This document shows positions 53,801 to 62,227 of a DNA stretch of 64,000 nt, piece after piece (position 1 is the first letter of the stretch; every line of letters starts with the position of its first letter). The stretch covers positions 3,162,001 through 3,226,000 of the forward strand of contig CP076546.1 of assembly GCA_018889975.1 (NCBI GenBank), given 5' to 3'. The position numbers and the translations under genes were made by a program. The stretch is from Bacillus sp. NP157. GTDB lineage: Bacteria; Pseudomonadota; Gammaproteobacteria; Xanthomonadales; Rhodanobacteraceae. The notes under the pieces were generated by a model. It had not been told where the DNA came from, made no database searches, and saw only the letters and a program-made list of their open reading frames with translations.

Positions 53801-53883
53801 AGCGCGGCACCGGCCCCGAGGGCCAGGGCGAGCGCGAGACTGATCCGGCTCAGCCGGACCATGGGCGAAGGATTCTTGGACAC
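50875..53883 (-). CDS. Oar-like TonB-dependent receptor with carboxypeptidase-regulatory-like N-domain
   Basis: 1002 aa from GTG 53883, seven bases after GGGGAG; a TTG at 53898 is possible but overlaps that site. Signal peptide (ISLALALALGAGAALAQSTT), a CarboxypepD_reg-like beta domain (SIFGQAPVAEGETVVARSAT), a plug domain (about 130-260, with LARSAEAIALLAPGVV, QQEILSGGYGAAYGRSDGGV) and a 22-strand barrel ending YVRFGITYDF. Members of this Oar family in Xanthomonadales import large or polymeric substrates; no partner gene shows the substrate. An AraC regulator lies 132 bp upstream on the same strand. Confidence 0.92.
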   Translation of the reverse strand: MSKNPSPMVRLSRISLALALALGAGAALAQSTTGSIFGQAPVAEGETVVARSATGVVREVTVGNDGRYTIGALPLGSYSVSLMQGGKALDARENVSLRVGSGTEVSFAAAAAAGEATSLGSVTVSANTLPPVDVSSVDSRTVITSEQLAKLPLARSAEAIALLAPGVVPGYAGFSGTTNSNSLVSIGGSSVTENAYYLNGFNTTDPLSGFGGITLPYGAIDQQEILSGGYGAAYGRSDGGVISQSGKRGTNEWHFGAQVLWQPAFARGDSPNTYYTTGSKDGQIYRRNSQNDSWSATESAYVGGPLIKDKLFFFAAVEQEKQSSNSVQPVTTSLNDKYEYHDPKWYAKIDWNINDTNILELTGAGSKTQYKGNYYDYDYDTAQTGALNSQDTSTKNDARVYIAKYTSYITDDITLTAMYGKQKMTYYSETPGYDPSVTYILHPELENPDVTGGGQINNGQSALTIANPDHSATTRNLRLDLSWKLGDHTITGGIDNLDSHDVDDGEDAVAWQYGYGTPDTNISDAPFVAAPNTGAGGETGYYVSKYLYSTAASVRVKQRAQYLEDSWQVDDRLLLKIGIRNDQFTNYNPSGEAFLRLTKPQWAPRLGAAWDVNGDSSLKVYANAGRYYLAMPASVALRAAAGSLYTNEYYTYTGIDSNGYPTGLTQLASSTGGAVSANNEYGQSPDAKTVAASNIKSEYQDEYQLGFDHQINSDWVWGMKGQVRKLRNILDDICDLDTIADKAASLGYTVDESNMNGCYLSNPGRTNTYRIPDGSGGYDSVNVSAVDFGMPKAKRSYYSLETYLEHPFDGTWTGKIDYLYSKSYGNTEGQVRSDIGQTDVSATVDWDYGKLMEYSNGLLSNDRKHQLKAYGSWQVAKEWMLSGNILLMSGTPKTCLGYYGSDETNPVGYGSYYHYCAGQPSPPGAAGRQPWQHIISLSGEYRPMWADQKLAFNVMVYNVLNESKATASYVLYGTTAAPNTNYGRVTYYSTPRYVRFGITYDF

Positions 53884-54015
53884 TACGGGACTCCCCAAAG
53901 ATGAAATGAATGACCTTCCCGGGACGGACGCCTGGCATGCGCCATCCCCACCGCATCCCTGGAAGGTTCGCGTGTGCCGTCCTCGGAGGACGGCTACCGC
54001 AAAATCAATGTAGTG

Positions 54016-55017
54016 TTAAATCCGCGTGGCCACGTGGCGTGAAAATCCACCATCGCTCGGCGATTCCTTGGCCGCATGGACGTCCAAACGCGACGAGGTA
54101 CGCCACGCGCGCGGCGACATGCCGAACGCCTCGCGGAAACTGCGGCCGAAATGCGTCATGTCGCCGAAGCCCCATGCCTGCGCGATATGCGCGATGCTGC
54201 GGTATCGCAACGCCGGATCCGCAAGTTCTCGCCGGCAACGCGCCAGGCGCTCCGTACGAACCCAGCGCATCAGCGTCATCTCTTCGTCGGCGAACAGTTC
54301 GAAGAGATAACTTGCTGACAGGCCCACGCCCCTTGCGATCACCTCGGCGCACAGGCCCGGATCCGCAAGATGTTCGCGCACGTAGCGACGCACCTGGTCT
54401 TTGTGGTGTTGGCGCAGTTGCGAGGGCGGCGGCGTGGGATCGTCCACCGACGAGGCGGCCACCGCAAGGACATGCGGTATCGCATCGACCAGGCGATCGG
54501 CCATCGGCTCGGTCAGTTCCTCGGCGCGCTCGAACAGGTCACGGTAGAGGCCGCGGAGGAAGCCGACTTCGGTGAGGTGGCCATGCAGGCCCACCGCGGC
54601 AACCTGTTCCAGCCGCGGCAGCGCATCACGCAGCACGGCCAGGGGCAGGTAGGCCACCTGGACCAGCGAGCGACCGGTTTCGACACGGAACGGCCGGGAG
54701 AGGTCGACCAGGCAGAAGTCCCCGGGACGGATCAGCGAGCGTCGCCCGTGTTGTTCGACACTGCTCTCGCCTTCCAGTTGCAGGACCAGCAGTGCCGCGT
54801 GGCGGTGATGCCGTGCCAGGTGGTCGCTGCTCAGCACGTGCGGCTGGTGGCTGAAGGTGCCGATGCGCAGGCGGTCGCCCGCATAGCCGTCGAGCAGGAC
54901 GCTCATGCCGGGCTGGCGCGTGGCCGCATGGCCGAACTCACCCCAGAAGCGCTGGGCGGCGGCGAGCGGCTCGCGCACGCGGGGCAGCACCGGGGTCGGG
55001 GTCGAGAGGTAGGACAT
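54016..55017 (-). CDS. AraC-family transcriptional regulator
   Basis: 333 aa from ATG 55017, eight bases after GGGAG; ATG 55038 overlaps the preceding stop (ATGA) and is also possible. N-terminal AraC_binding_2-type sensor (about 40-215, with LVLQLEGESSVEQHGRRSLI and RPGDFCLVDLSRPF, as in FeaR-like regulators), then the double HTH (LCAEVIARGVGLSASYLFEL; YRSIAHIAQAWGFGDMTHFG; SFREAFGMSPRAWR). Inducer unknown. The Oar-like receptor immediately downstream on the same strand is a possible target. Confidence 0.93.
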   Translation of the reverse strand: MSYLSTPTPVLPRVREPLAAAQRFWGEFGHAATRQPGMSVLLDGYAGDRLRIGTFSHQPHVLSSDHLARHHRHAALLVLQLEGESSVEQHGRRSLIRPGDFCLVDLSRPFRVETGRSLVQVAYLPLAVLRDALPRLEQVAAVGLHGHLTEVGFLRGLYRDLFERAEELTEPMADRLVDAIPHVLAVAASSVDDPTPPPSQLRQHHKDQVRRYVREHLADPGLCAEVIARGVGLSASYLFELFADEEMTLMRWVRTERLARCRRELADPALRYRSIAHIAQAWGFGDMTHFGRSFREAFGMSPRAWRTSSRLDVHAAKESPSDGGFSRHVATRI

Positions 55018-55034
55018 CGCCGTGGCTCCCATGC

Positions 55035-55349
55035 TCATGGCCCCGCCACGATGTTGTCGAAGTCATCGTCGTCGTCTTCGTCGCCCGGGGGCGGCGGAGG
55101 CGGCGGCCCGTGGCGCGGCCGCGGCGGCGGGGTGAAGCCCTTGTCGGCCATGCACTGGGCCATCATTTCGGGCGGCACGGGATCATCCTGTTCGCGGCCG
55201 TATTCCACCCAGCAGTCGTCCAGGGCCGCTTCCACCCGCGGATCGTGCGGTGGCGGACGGGGCGGGTCGCGATCCTGCGCCTGCACGGCGGCGGCAAGTG
55301 CCAGCCCGAAGGCGAGCCATGCGGTGAACCAGCGGGACGAAAACAACAT
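55035..55349 (-). CDS. Small secreted Pro-rich protein with acidic tail
   Basis: 104 aa with signal peptide (AWLAFGLALAAAVQAQ). The mature part has Pro runs (PPRPPPHDP; HGPPPPPPPGDED), a central DDCWVEYG...MMAQCMADKGF segment with two cysteines, and an acidic DEDDDDDFDN end. The Cys-containing segment resembles short secreted domains of unknown role. It overlaps or nearly overlaps the AraC gene start, so they are cotranscribed. Confidence 0.65.
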   Translation of the reverse strand: MLFSSRWFTAWLAFGLALAAAVQAQDRDPPRPPPHDPRVEAALDDCWVEYGREQDDPVPPEMMAQCMADKGFTPPPRPRHGPPPPPPPGDEDDDDDFDNIVAGP

Positions 55350-55489
55350 GGGGCGCAGCCTGCAGTGAAACGGTAGGCTGCAGGCTATCGGCCGCGCGTC
55401 ACCCGCCGTTGTCGCCGTGTGTCCGCTTTGTGTCGCCCCGGTGTCGCCGTGGACACGCGCGATCCGCGATTTTTTGCTATCAAACGCCC

Positions 55490-56209
55490 ATGGCCATGGA
55501 CCCTAACGCCCTTATCCTCGTCGTCGACGACGACCCCGACCTGCGCGAACTGATCGCCGGCTTCCTTGGTGGCCACGGCTATCGCGTGCAGGCGGCCGAG
55601 AACGTCGCCCAGATGGACCTCGCGATCGCGCGTGAACGGCCCGACCTGGTCGTGCTCGACGTCATGATGCCGGGCGAGGACGGCCTCTCGGCCGCGCGCC
55701 GGCTCACGGCCGACAAGGGGCCGCCGGTGATCATCCTCAGCGCCCTCGGCGGCGATACGGACCGGATCATCGGCCTGGAAGTGGGCGCGGACGACTACCT
55801 GGCCAAGCCGTGCAACCCACGCGAGCTGCTCGCCCGCGTGCGCGCGGTCCTGCGCCGCACCGTCGGCGCCGAATCAAGCGCGGTCGACGAGGTCCGCCCG
55901 TATACGTTCGCCGGATGGCGCCTCGACATCGCCCGTCGGGACCTGCGCGATCCCACCGGCATCTTCATCAACCTGTCCGACGGCGAGTTCGCCCTGCTGC
56001 GTGGCTTCGTCGACCACCCGCAGCGGATCCTCAGCCGCGACCAGTTGCTGGACCTGGTCCATGGTGGCCGCACCGAGGTGTTCGACCGCGCCATCGACAC
56101 GCAGATCAGCCGCCTGCGGCGTAAGCTCAACGATCGCGCGGCGATGGAGATGATCCGCACCGTGCGCAACGAAGGCTACATGCTCGTGCCCAAGGTCAGC
56201 CGCCTGTGA
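55490..56209 (+). CDS. OmpR-family response regulator
   Basis: 239 aa from ATG 55490 (or 55496). Receiver with ILVVDDDPDLRELIAG, phospho-acceptor Asp in LVVLDVMMPGEDG, Ser/Ala ILSALGGDTD and Lys in YLAKPCNPRELLAR; winged helix (FINLSDGEFALLRGFVDHPQ, TQISRLRRKLNDR, RTVRNEGYMLVPKV). Closest in feel to the OmpR branch. Its TGA overlaps the kinase ATG (TGATG), so this is a coupled two-component operon. Confidence 0.95.
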   Translation: MAMDPNALILVVDDDPDLRELIAGFLGGHGYRVQAAENVAQMDLAIARERPDLVVLDVMMPGEDGLSAARRLTADKGPPVIILSALGGDTDRIIGLEVGADDYLAKPCNPRELLARVRAVLRRTVGAESSAVDEVRPYTFAGWRLDIARRDLRDPTGIFINLSDGEFALLRGFVDHPQRILSRDQLLDLVHGGRTEVFDRAIDTQISRLRRKLNDRAAMEMIRTVRNEGYMLVPKVSRL

Positions 56210-57576
56210 TGCCGATGCCGCGCCTGTCGATCTTCGCCCGCAGCTTCCTGATGGTGGTCTGCGCCCTGCTGGTCGCGGAGGCGATCGGCTTCCTCGTGTT
56301 CACGCTGAAGCCGCCCCGGCCCACCGCGTCTGCCGGGCTGTTCGACATCGTCGCGGTGCTGCGCCCGGACCTGCAGTCGTTTGGCCATCCGTTCGAAGAC
56401 GGCGCGCCGCCGGGCCCGGGCATGCATGGCGGTTTCATGCCGCCACGCGCACCCGACCTTGAACTGACCACGCGCGCGGAAGCACCGAAGGCGCCGGCCA
56501 CGTACGACGTCATGGCCTCGCAGCACCTGGCCGGGCGCCTGGCCGAGATGCTCGCCACGGACGCCACCCGGCTACGCGTGTTCGTCACGATCGATAGCCA
56601 TGGCCCCATGGCCGGCCCGATGCGTGCGGCGGTCGGCGCCGGCTCGGTGATCGGCTATCGCGCCGACGACGGCCAGTGGCACGTCGCCACCGTGCCCGAG
56701 ACACCGTTCGCCGACACCGTCATCGCGCGGCTGTCGTGGATGCTCGGCATCGGCGTGCTGGTCATGCTGCCGCTCGCCATCCTGTTCGCACGGACCCTGT
56801 CGGCACCGATCCAGCGCTTCGCCGAAGCCGCGCAACGGCTGGGCACCGACACCGGCGCACCGCCGGTGCCACGCGAAGGCCCGCGCGAGGTACGCCAGGC
56901 CGTGGATGCGTTCAACGCCATGCAGGCCCGGCTCAACCGGATGATGCAGGAACGCACCAACATGATCGCGGCCATCGCGCATGACCTGCGTACGCCGCTG
57001 ACCCGACTCACCTTCCGCCTCGACGGCTTGCCCGAACCGCTCGGCAGCAAGGTCGATGCCGACATCGTCGAGATGAAGACGATGATCTCGGCGGCGCTGG
57101 ATTTCATCCGCGATCGCGCCTCGGGCCCGCATCGGCAACCGCTGGATTTCCGCCTGTTGGTGGAAAGCGTGGCCGACGACCTGGTCGACATCGGCAACGA
57201 TGTCTCCCTGCAGGGCGGCGATGCCGTGACCGTCGATGGCGATCCGGTCGCGCTGCGCCGGGCCGTGATCAACCTTGTCGAGAACGGCCTGAAATACGGC
57301 GATCGCGTGCGCATGCGCCTGCGCTTCCACGGCGAGGCCTGCGTGCTCGAGATCGACGACGACGGCCCGGGCATCCCCGAGGCCATGCAACGGCAGGTGT
57401 TCGAGCCGTTCTTCCGGCTGGAGGCGTCGCGCAACCGCGACACCGGCGGCATCGGCCTGGGCCTCGCAAGCGTGCAGGCGATCCTCTCCGAGCACGGTGG
57501 CCAGGTGCAGCTGCGCAATCGCCGCGAAGGCGGCCTGCGTGCGTCGGTCACCTTGCCGGCGCGTCGCCATGCATGA
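56209..57576 (+). CDS. EnvZ-like sensor histidine kinase
   Basis: 455 aa from ATG 56209. Two membrane helices (ARSFLMVVCALLVAEAIGFL; IARLSWMLGIGVLVMLPLAI) bracket a periplasmic domain of about 140 residues rich in Pro, Gly and Met (HPFEDGAPPGPGMHGGFMPP), then HAMP, the H-box AIAHDLRTPLTRLTFRLDGL, and ATPase boxes NLVENGLKYGD, DDDGPGIPEAM and GIGLGLASVQAIL. The Met/His-rich periplasmic patch might bind a metal, which is inference. Pairs with the overlapping regulator. Confidence 0.94.
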   Translation: MPMPRLSIFARSFLMVVCALLVAEAIGFLVFTLKPPRPTASAGLFDIVAVLRPDLQSFGHPFEDGAPPGPGMHGGFMPPRAPDLELTTRAEAPKAPATYDVMASQHLAGRLAEMLATDATRLRVFVTIDSHGPMAGPMRAAVGAGSVIGYRADDGQWHVATVPETPFADTVIARLSWMLGIGVLVMLPLAILFARTLSAPIQRFAEAAQRLGTDTGAPPVPREGPREVRQAVDAFNAMQARLNRMMQERTNMIAAIAHDLRTPLTRLTFRLDGLPEPLGSKVDADIVEMKTMISAALDFIRDRASGPHRQPLDFRLLVESVADDLVDIGNDVSLQGGDAVTVDGDPVALRRAVINLVENGLKYGDRVRMRLRFHGEACVLEIDDDGPGIPEAMQRQVFEPFFRLEASRNRDTGGIGLGLASVQAILSEHGGQVQLRNRREGGLRASVTLPARRHA

Positions 57577-57643
57577 CTTCCGACCTACGCGCCGGGCCGG
57601 GGCGTCGGGTCCATAATCGGGGTTTCCGTCCCCGGGGGTCCCC

Positions 57644-59086
57644 ATGCGTCCTGTGTACCGTTTCCACGCGCTTGCCGCGTGCATCGCCCTTGCCTGCTCC
57701 GCCCACGCCGCCGACAAGGCCACCACGATCCCGGCGAAAGCCGTCGATGCCGCGACCGCGTTGCGCGACAAGGCGATGGCCGACGACACCGGCTATGCCT
57801 TCGTCTCCGCCCTCACCACCGAAGTCGGCCCGCGCCTGGCGGGTAGCGCCGCCGACAAGCGCGGCGTCGAGTGGACCGTGGCGAAGTTCAAGGCGATGGG
57901 CTTCGACAAGGTCTATACCGAGAAGGTGAGCTACCCGCTGTGGGAGCGCCGCAGCGAGCATGCCGCCATCGTGGCGCCGTTCCCGCAGCCGCTGCTGGTC
58001 ACCGCGCTGGGCTACTCGGCCGGCACGCCCGCCGGCGGCCTCACCGCCGAGGTCGTCGGCTTCGACACCCTGGACGCGCTGAAGGCTGCCAGTCCGGACA
58101 GCGTGAAGGGCAAGATCGTCTACGTCAGCACGCACATGACCCAGCAGAAGGATGGCCACGACTACGGCATGGGTTCGGCGACCCGCACGCGTGGTCCGGT
58201 CCTCGCGGCGAAGATGGGCGCCGCCGCCTTCCTGCTGCGCTCGGCCGGCACGGATCCGCACAGCCGCACGCCGCATACCGGCGTCACCGGGTTTACCGAT
58301 CCGAAGGATGCGATTCCAGCCGCGGCCCTGTCGCTGCCGGATGCCGACCAGCTCGAGCGCGTGCTGAAGGAAGGCAAGCCGGTCACGCTGAAGCTCGACC
58401 TCGACGTGGGCTTCAAGGGCACCTACGAAGGCGCGAACGTCATCGCCGAAGTGACCGGCCGGAAGAAGCCGAACGAGGTTGTCGCCATCGGCGGACACCT
58501 GGATTCGTGGGACCTGGGCACGGGCGCGATCGACGACGGCGCGGGCGTGGCGATTGCCGCCGCCGCGGCGAAGCTGATCAAGGACATGCCGCAGCGTCCC
58601 GACCGCACCATCCGCGTCATCGCCTTCGCCAACGAAGAGATGGGCCTGTGGGGCGGCCGTGCGTACGCCGAGGCCCACGCCAGGGACGTATCGAAGTTCC
58701 AGCTGGGCACCGAGTCTGACTTCGGCGCAGGCCGGATCTGGCGGATGACGGCGTCGGTGAAGCCGTCGGCACGCGGTGCCATCGAGCAGATCGCGAAGGT
58801 GATCGAGCCGATCGGCGTCGCCTACGACCCGGAAAAGCCCGGCGGCGGCGGTTCCGACCTCTCGCAGATGCATGGCAAGGGCATGGCCGCGCTGTCGCTG
58901 ACCCAGGATGGCACCGACTACTTCGACTACCACCACAACGCCAACGACACGCTGGACAAGATCGATCCGCGGGCGCTGGCGCAGAACGTGGCTGTGTATG
59001 CGACGTTCGCGTACCTCGCCGCACAGGCCGACGGCAACTTCGGTTCGGCGCCGGATGCGTTCAAGAACGACGGCGCGCACGACTGA
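57644..59086 (+). CDS. Secreted M28 family zinc aminopeptidase with PA domain
   Basis: 480 aa. Signal peptide (FHALAACIALACSAHAADK), a small protease-associated insert (about 120-240, with KGKIVYVSTHM, GAAAFLLRSAG) and the M28 catalytic domain. Zinc ligands: His/Asp in GGHLDSWDLG, Asp in GAIDDGAGVA, Glu-Glu in FANEEMGLWG, Asp in GTESDFGAG and His in DYHHNANDT. Probably a periplasmic or extracellular aminopeptidase or carboxypeptidase Q-like enzyme. Separated from the convergent RND gene only by a REP. Confidence 0.93.
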   Translation: MRPVYRFHALAACIALACSAHAADKATTIPAKAVDAATALRDKAMADDTGYAFVSALTTEVGPRLAGSAADKRGVEWTVAKFKAMGFDKVYTEKVSYPLWERRSEHAAIVAPFPQPLLVTALGYSAGTPAGGLTAEVVGFDTLDALKAASPDSVKGKIVYVSTHMTQQKDGHDYGMGSATRTRGPVLAAKMGAAAFLLRSAGTDPHSRTPHTGVTGFTDPKDAIPAAALSLPDADQLERVLKEGKPVTLKLDLDVGFKGTYEGANVIAEVTGRKKPNEVVAIGGHLDSWDLGTGAIDDGAGVAIAAAAAKLIKDMPQRPDRTIRVIAFANEEMGLWGGRAYAEAHARDVSKFQLGTESDFGAGRIWRMTASVKPSARGAIEQIAKVIEPIGVAYDPEKPGGGGSDLSQMHGKGMAALSLTQDGTDYFDYHHNANDTLDKIDPRALAQNVAVYATFAYLAAQADGNFGSAPDAFKNDGAHD

Positions 59087-59096
59087 GGGAACGGGC

Positions 59097-59122
59097 GATC
59101 GCGCGCAGGCGCGCTCCTACAC
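59097..59122. repeat. REP-type palindromic element overlapping the RND gene 3' end
   Basis: GATCGCGCGCAGGCGCGCTC plus CTACAC, same as an arm of the pair at 41897-41964. It covers the stop codon of the RND pump gene (TAG at 59119-59117), i.e. the REP sequence TGTAGGAG supplies the stop. Confidence 0.85.
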
Positions 59123-62100
59123 GATCGCGGGGTCTGCGACCTGCTTTGGTGCGACGCGCTCCTGCAGGCGGTTCATGTAGAGGTAGATCACTGGCGTGAG
59201 GTAGAGCGTCAGGATCTGCGAGACCACGAGGCCTCCGACCACGGCGAGGCCGAGTGGTCGGCGGGTCTCCGCGCCGGCGCCGATGCCGAGCGCGATCGGC
59301 AAAGTGCCGGCGAATGCCGCCATCGTCGTCATCATGATCGGGCGGAAACGCACGCGGCAGGCTTCGAAGATCGCGTCGAACGGGGTCACCGTGCCATCGC
59401 GCTGATGCTCAAGCGCGAAGTCGATCATCATGATCGCGTTCTTCTTCACGATGCCGACCAGCATCACGATGCCGACGAACGCGAACAGGTCCAGCGAGGC
59501 GTGGAAGATCACCAGCGTGAGCAACGCGCCCACCGCCGCCGCCGGCAAGCCGGAGAGGATCGTCAGCGGATGGATGAAGCTCTCATAGAGGATGCCCAGC
59601 ACCAGGTAGATCACGAACACGGCCAGCAGCAACAGCAGGCCCATGCCCTTGATCGAATCCTGGAACGCCTGTGCCGTGCCCTGCACACTGCCGCTCAAGG
59701 TCGCCGGCAACTTCAGCTCGGTCGTCGCCCGATCGATGCTGGCGACCGCGTCGCTTAGCGAAACACCCGGGGCGAGGTTGAACGACACCGTCACGGCCGG
59801 CAGCTGGCCCTGGTGGTTCACCGTCAGCACTTGCGGCTTGCGTTCGAAGCGCGCCACGGTGCTCAACGGCACCAGCTTGCCGGTGTCCGAGGTGACATAG
59901 AGTTTGGACAGCACGGCGGGATCGTCCTGCAGGCTGCGATCCACTTGCAGGATCACCCAGTACTGCGTCGCCGATGCGTAGATGGTCGAGATCTGGTTTT
60001 CGCCGAACGCGGTGCCAAGCGCCGTCTGCACCTGGTCCATGGTCAGGCCCATCGGCGCCAGCTTGTCGCGGTTGACCTGCACGACCATCGACGGACTGTT
60101 GAGATCGAGGTCGGTGGTGACGTCCTGGAAGCCGGGCAGCTTCTGGAAGGCCGTGACCAGCTTGCCGGACCAGTCGTACAACGCCTGCAGGTCGGTCGAC
60201 TGCACCGTGTACTGGTACTGCGCCTTCGACTGGCGACCGCCGACCTGGATCGCCGGCGGGTTCTGGATGTAGGTGCGGATGCCCGGCACCTGGGCGAACT
60301 TGCGCCGCAGCGACTGGATGATTTCATCCGGCGTGGTGTGGTTGCGCTCCGACGGCGCACGCAGCGTCAGCAGGATCGAACCCGAGTTGATCGTCGCGCG
60401 CGCACCGCCGGCACCGACGCTGGACATGTAACCGCCGATGCTCGGATCCTTGCCGGCGATCTCGGCGAGTGCCTGCTGGCGTGCCGACATCGCCGCGAAC
60501 GAGATATCGGTCGGCCCTTCGGTGGTGACGCGCAGCTGGCCGCTGTCACCGGCCGGGATGAAGTCCTTCGGCGTGATGGCGAAGAGCAGGCCCGTCGCGC
60601 CCAGGCTGAGCGCGAACACCACCAGCACGACGCGTGGATGGCGCATGCACCACCCCAGCGTACTCGTGTAACCGTTGGTGACCGCGCTGAAACCCTTGTC
60701 GAACCACACGACGATGAAGCTGCGCTTCTCGTGGTCGTGCGCCTTGACGAAGCGGCTGCACAGCATCGGCGTGAGCGTGATCGAGACGAAACCGGAGATC
60801 AGGATCGACACGCTGATGACCACGGCGAATTCGTGGAACAGCCGGCCGACGATGCCACCCATGAACATCACCGGGATGAACACGGCGACCAGCGAAAGCG
60901 TCATCGAGAAGATGGTGAAGCCGATCTCGTTCGCGCCCTTCACCGCCGCGTCGAAGGGCCGTTCACCCAGTTCGATGTGGCGCATGATGTTCTCGAGCAT
61001 CACGATCGCATCGTCGACGACGAAGCCCACCGCGAGGGTCAGCGCCAGCAACGAGAGGTTATCCAGGCTGTAGCCGAGCGCGAACATGGCGCCGAAGGTG
61101 CCGAGCACCGAGATCGGCAGGGCCACGGCCGGGATCAGCGTCGCCGAGGCATTGCCGAGGAACAGGTAGATCACCAGCACCACGAGGATGCCGGCGAGCA
61201 CGAGGGTGAACTGCACATCGTGGACCGAATCGCGGATCGACACCGAACGGTCGTACATCACGTCCAGCTTCACCGACGGCGGCAGCGTCGCTTCAAACCC
61301 CGGCAGCAGCGTGAGGATGCGATCGACGGTCTCGACAGTGTTCGCGCCCGGCTGCCGCTGGATCGCCAGGGTGATCGCGCGCTTGCCGTTGAACCAGCTC
61401 GCCTTCTGGTCGTCCTGGACGCTGTCGCGAGGCGTCGCGATATCCGATAGCCGGATCGGTGCGCCGTTGCGATAGGCCAGTACCACCTGATTGTAGTCGG
61501 CGGCGCGCATCAGCTGGCCGTCCGAACGGATCGACAACAGCTGGCGGCTGCCGTTGAGCGAGCCGGTCGCCTTATTGACGTTCGCGGCGGCGATCGCACT
61601 GGCCATCTGGTCCACGCCGATGCCCGTCGCCGCGAGGCGGTCCGGGTTCACGGCGATCCGCACGGCGTACTTCTGCGAGCCGTAGACGTTGACCTGGGCC
61701 ACGCCCTCGACCATCGACAGGCGCTGGGCCAGTTCGGTCTCGGCGTAATCGTCCACGGTCGACAGCGGCAGCGTCGCCGACTGCATGGTGAGGAACAGGA
61801 TCGGTGCGTCCGCCGGATTCACCTTGCGATAGGTCGGCGGCGTGGGCATGTCCTGCGGCAACTGGCGCTGCGCGGCAGAGATGGCGGCCTGTACGTCCTG
61901 CGCGGCGCCGTCGATGCTGCGGTCGAGGGCGAAGGTGACGGTGATCGTCGTCGAGCCCAGCGAACTGGACGAGGTGAGCGAGTCGATGCCGGCGATGGTC
62001 GACAGCTGCGCTTCCAGCGGTGTCGCCACCGAGGAGGCCATGGTTTCCGGCGAGGCGCCCGGCAGGCTCGCGCTGATGTTGATCGTAGGGAAGTCGACGT

Positions 62101-62215
62101 TGGGCAGCTCGTTGACCGGCAGCTTCGGGTACGCCGCGAGGCCGAAGATCACCAGCGCCGCCATCAGCAGCGTGGTCATCACCGGGCGGCGAATGCACAG
62201 CTCAGGCAGGTTCAC
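59117..62215 (-). CDS. RND efflux pump, HAE1 family (MdtB/MdtC/MuxB-like)
   Basis: 1032 aa, 12 predicted helices in two repeats with two large periplasmic loops. N-terminal PELCIRRPVMTTLLMAALVI, GIDSLTSSSSLGSTTITVTF, the TM4 proton-relay Asp pair in LALTLAVGFVVDDAIVMLEN, and C-terminal GIVKKNAIMMIDFALEHQRD and RFRPIMMTTMAAFAGTLPIA. Drives proton-coupled export of drugs or metabolites with the adaptor encoded 12 bp upstream; an outer-membrane channel must come from elsewhere. Stop codon lies inside a REP element. Confidence 0.95.
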   Translation of the reverse strand: MNLPELCIRRPVMTTLLMAALVIFGLAAYPKLPVNELPNVDFPTINISASLPGASPETMASSVATPLEAQLSTIAGIDSLTSSSSLGSTTITVTFALDRSIDGAAQDVQAAISAAQRQLPQDMPTPPTYRKVNPADAPILFLTMQSATLPLSTVDDYAETELAQRLSMVEGVAQVNVYGSQKYAVRIAVNPDRLAATGIGVDQMASAIAAANVNKATGSLNGSRQLLSIRSDGQLMRAADYNQVVLAYRNGAPIRLSDIATPRDSVQDDQKASWFNGKRAITLAIQRQPGANTVETVDRILTLLPGFEATLPPSVKLDVMYDRSVSIRDSVHDVQFTLVLAGILVVLVIYLFLGNASATLIPAVALPISVLGTFGAMFALGYSLDNLSLLALTLAVGFVVDDAIVMLENIMRHIELGERPFDAAVKGANEIGFTIFSMTLSLVAVFIPVMFMGGIVGRLFHEFAVVISVSILISGFVSITLTPMLCSRFVKAHDHEKRSFIVVWFDKGFSAVTNGYTSTLGWCMRHPRVVLVVFALSLGATGLLFAITPKDFIPAGDSGQLRVTTEGPTDISFAAMSARQQALAEIAGKDPSIGGYMSSVGAGGARATINSGSILLTLRAPSERNHTTPDEIIQSLRRKFAQVPGIRTYIQNPPAIQVGGRQSKAQYQYTVQSTDLQALYDWSGKLVTAFQKLPGFQDVTTDLDLNSPSMVVQVNRDKLAPMGLTMDQVQTALGTAFGENQISTIYASATQYWVILQVDRSLQDDPAVLSKLYVTSDTGKLVPLSTVARFERKPQVLTVNHQGQLPAVTVSFNLAPGVSLSDAVASIDRATTELKLPATLSGSVQGTAQAFQDSIKGMGLLLLLAVFVIYLVLGILYESFIHPLTILSGLPAAAVGALLTLVIFHASLDLFAFVGIVMLVGIVKKNAIMMIDFALEHQRDGTVTPFDAIFEACRVRFRPIMMTTMAAFAGTLPIALGIGAGAETRRPLGLAVVGGLVVSQILTLYLTPVIYLYMNRLQERVAPKQVADPAIV

Positions 62216-62227
62216 GCCGCGCCCTCC

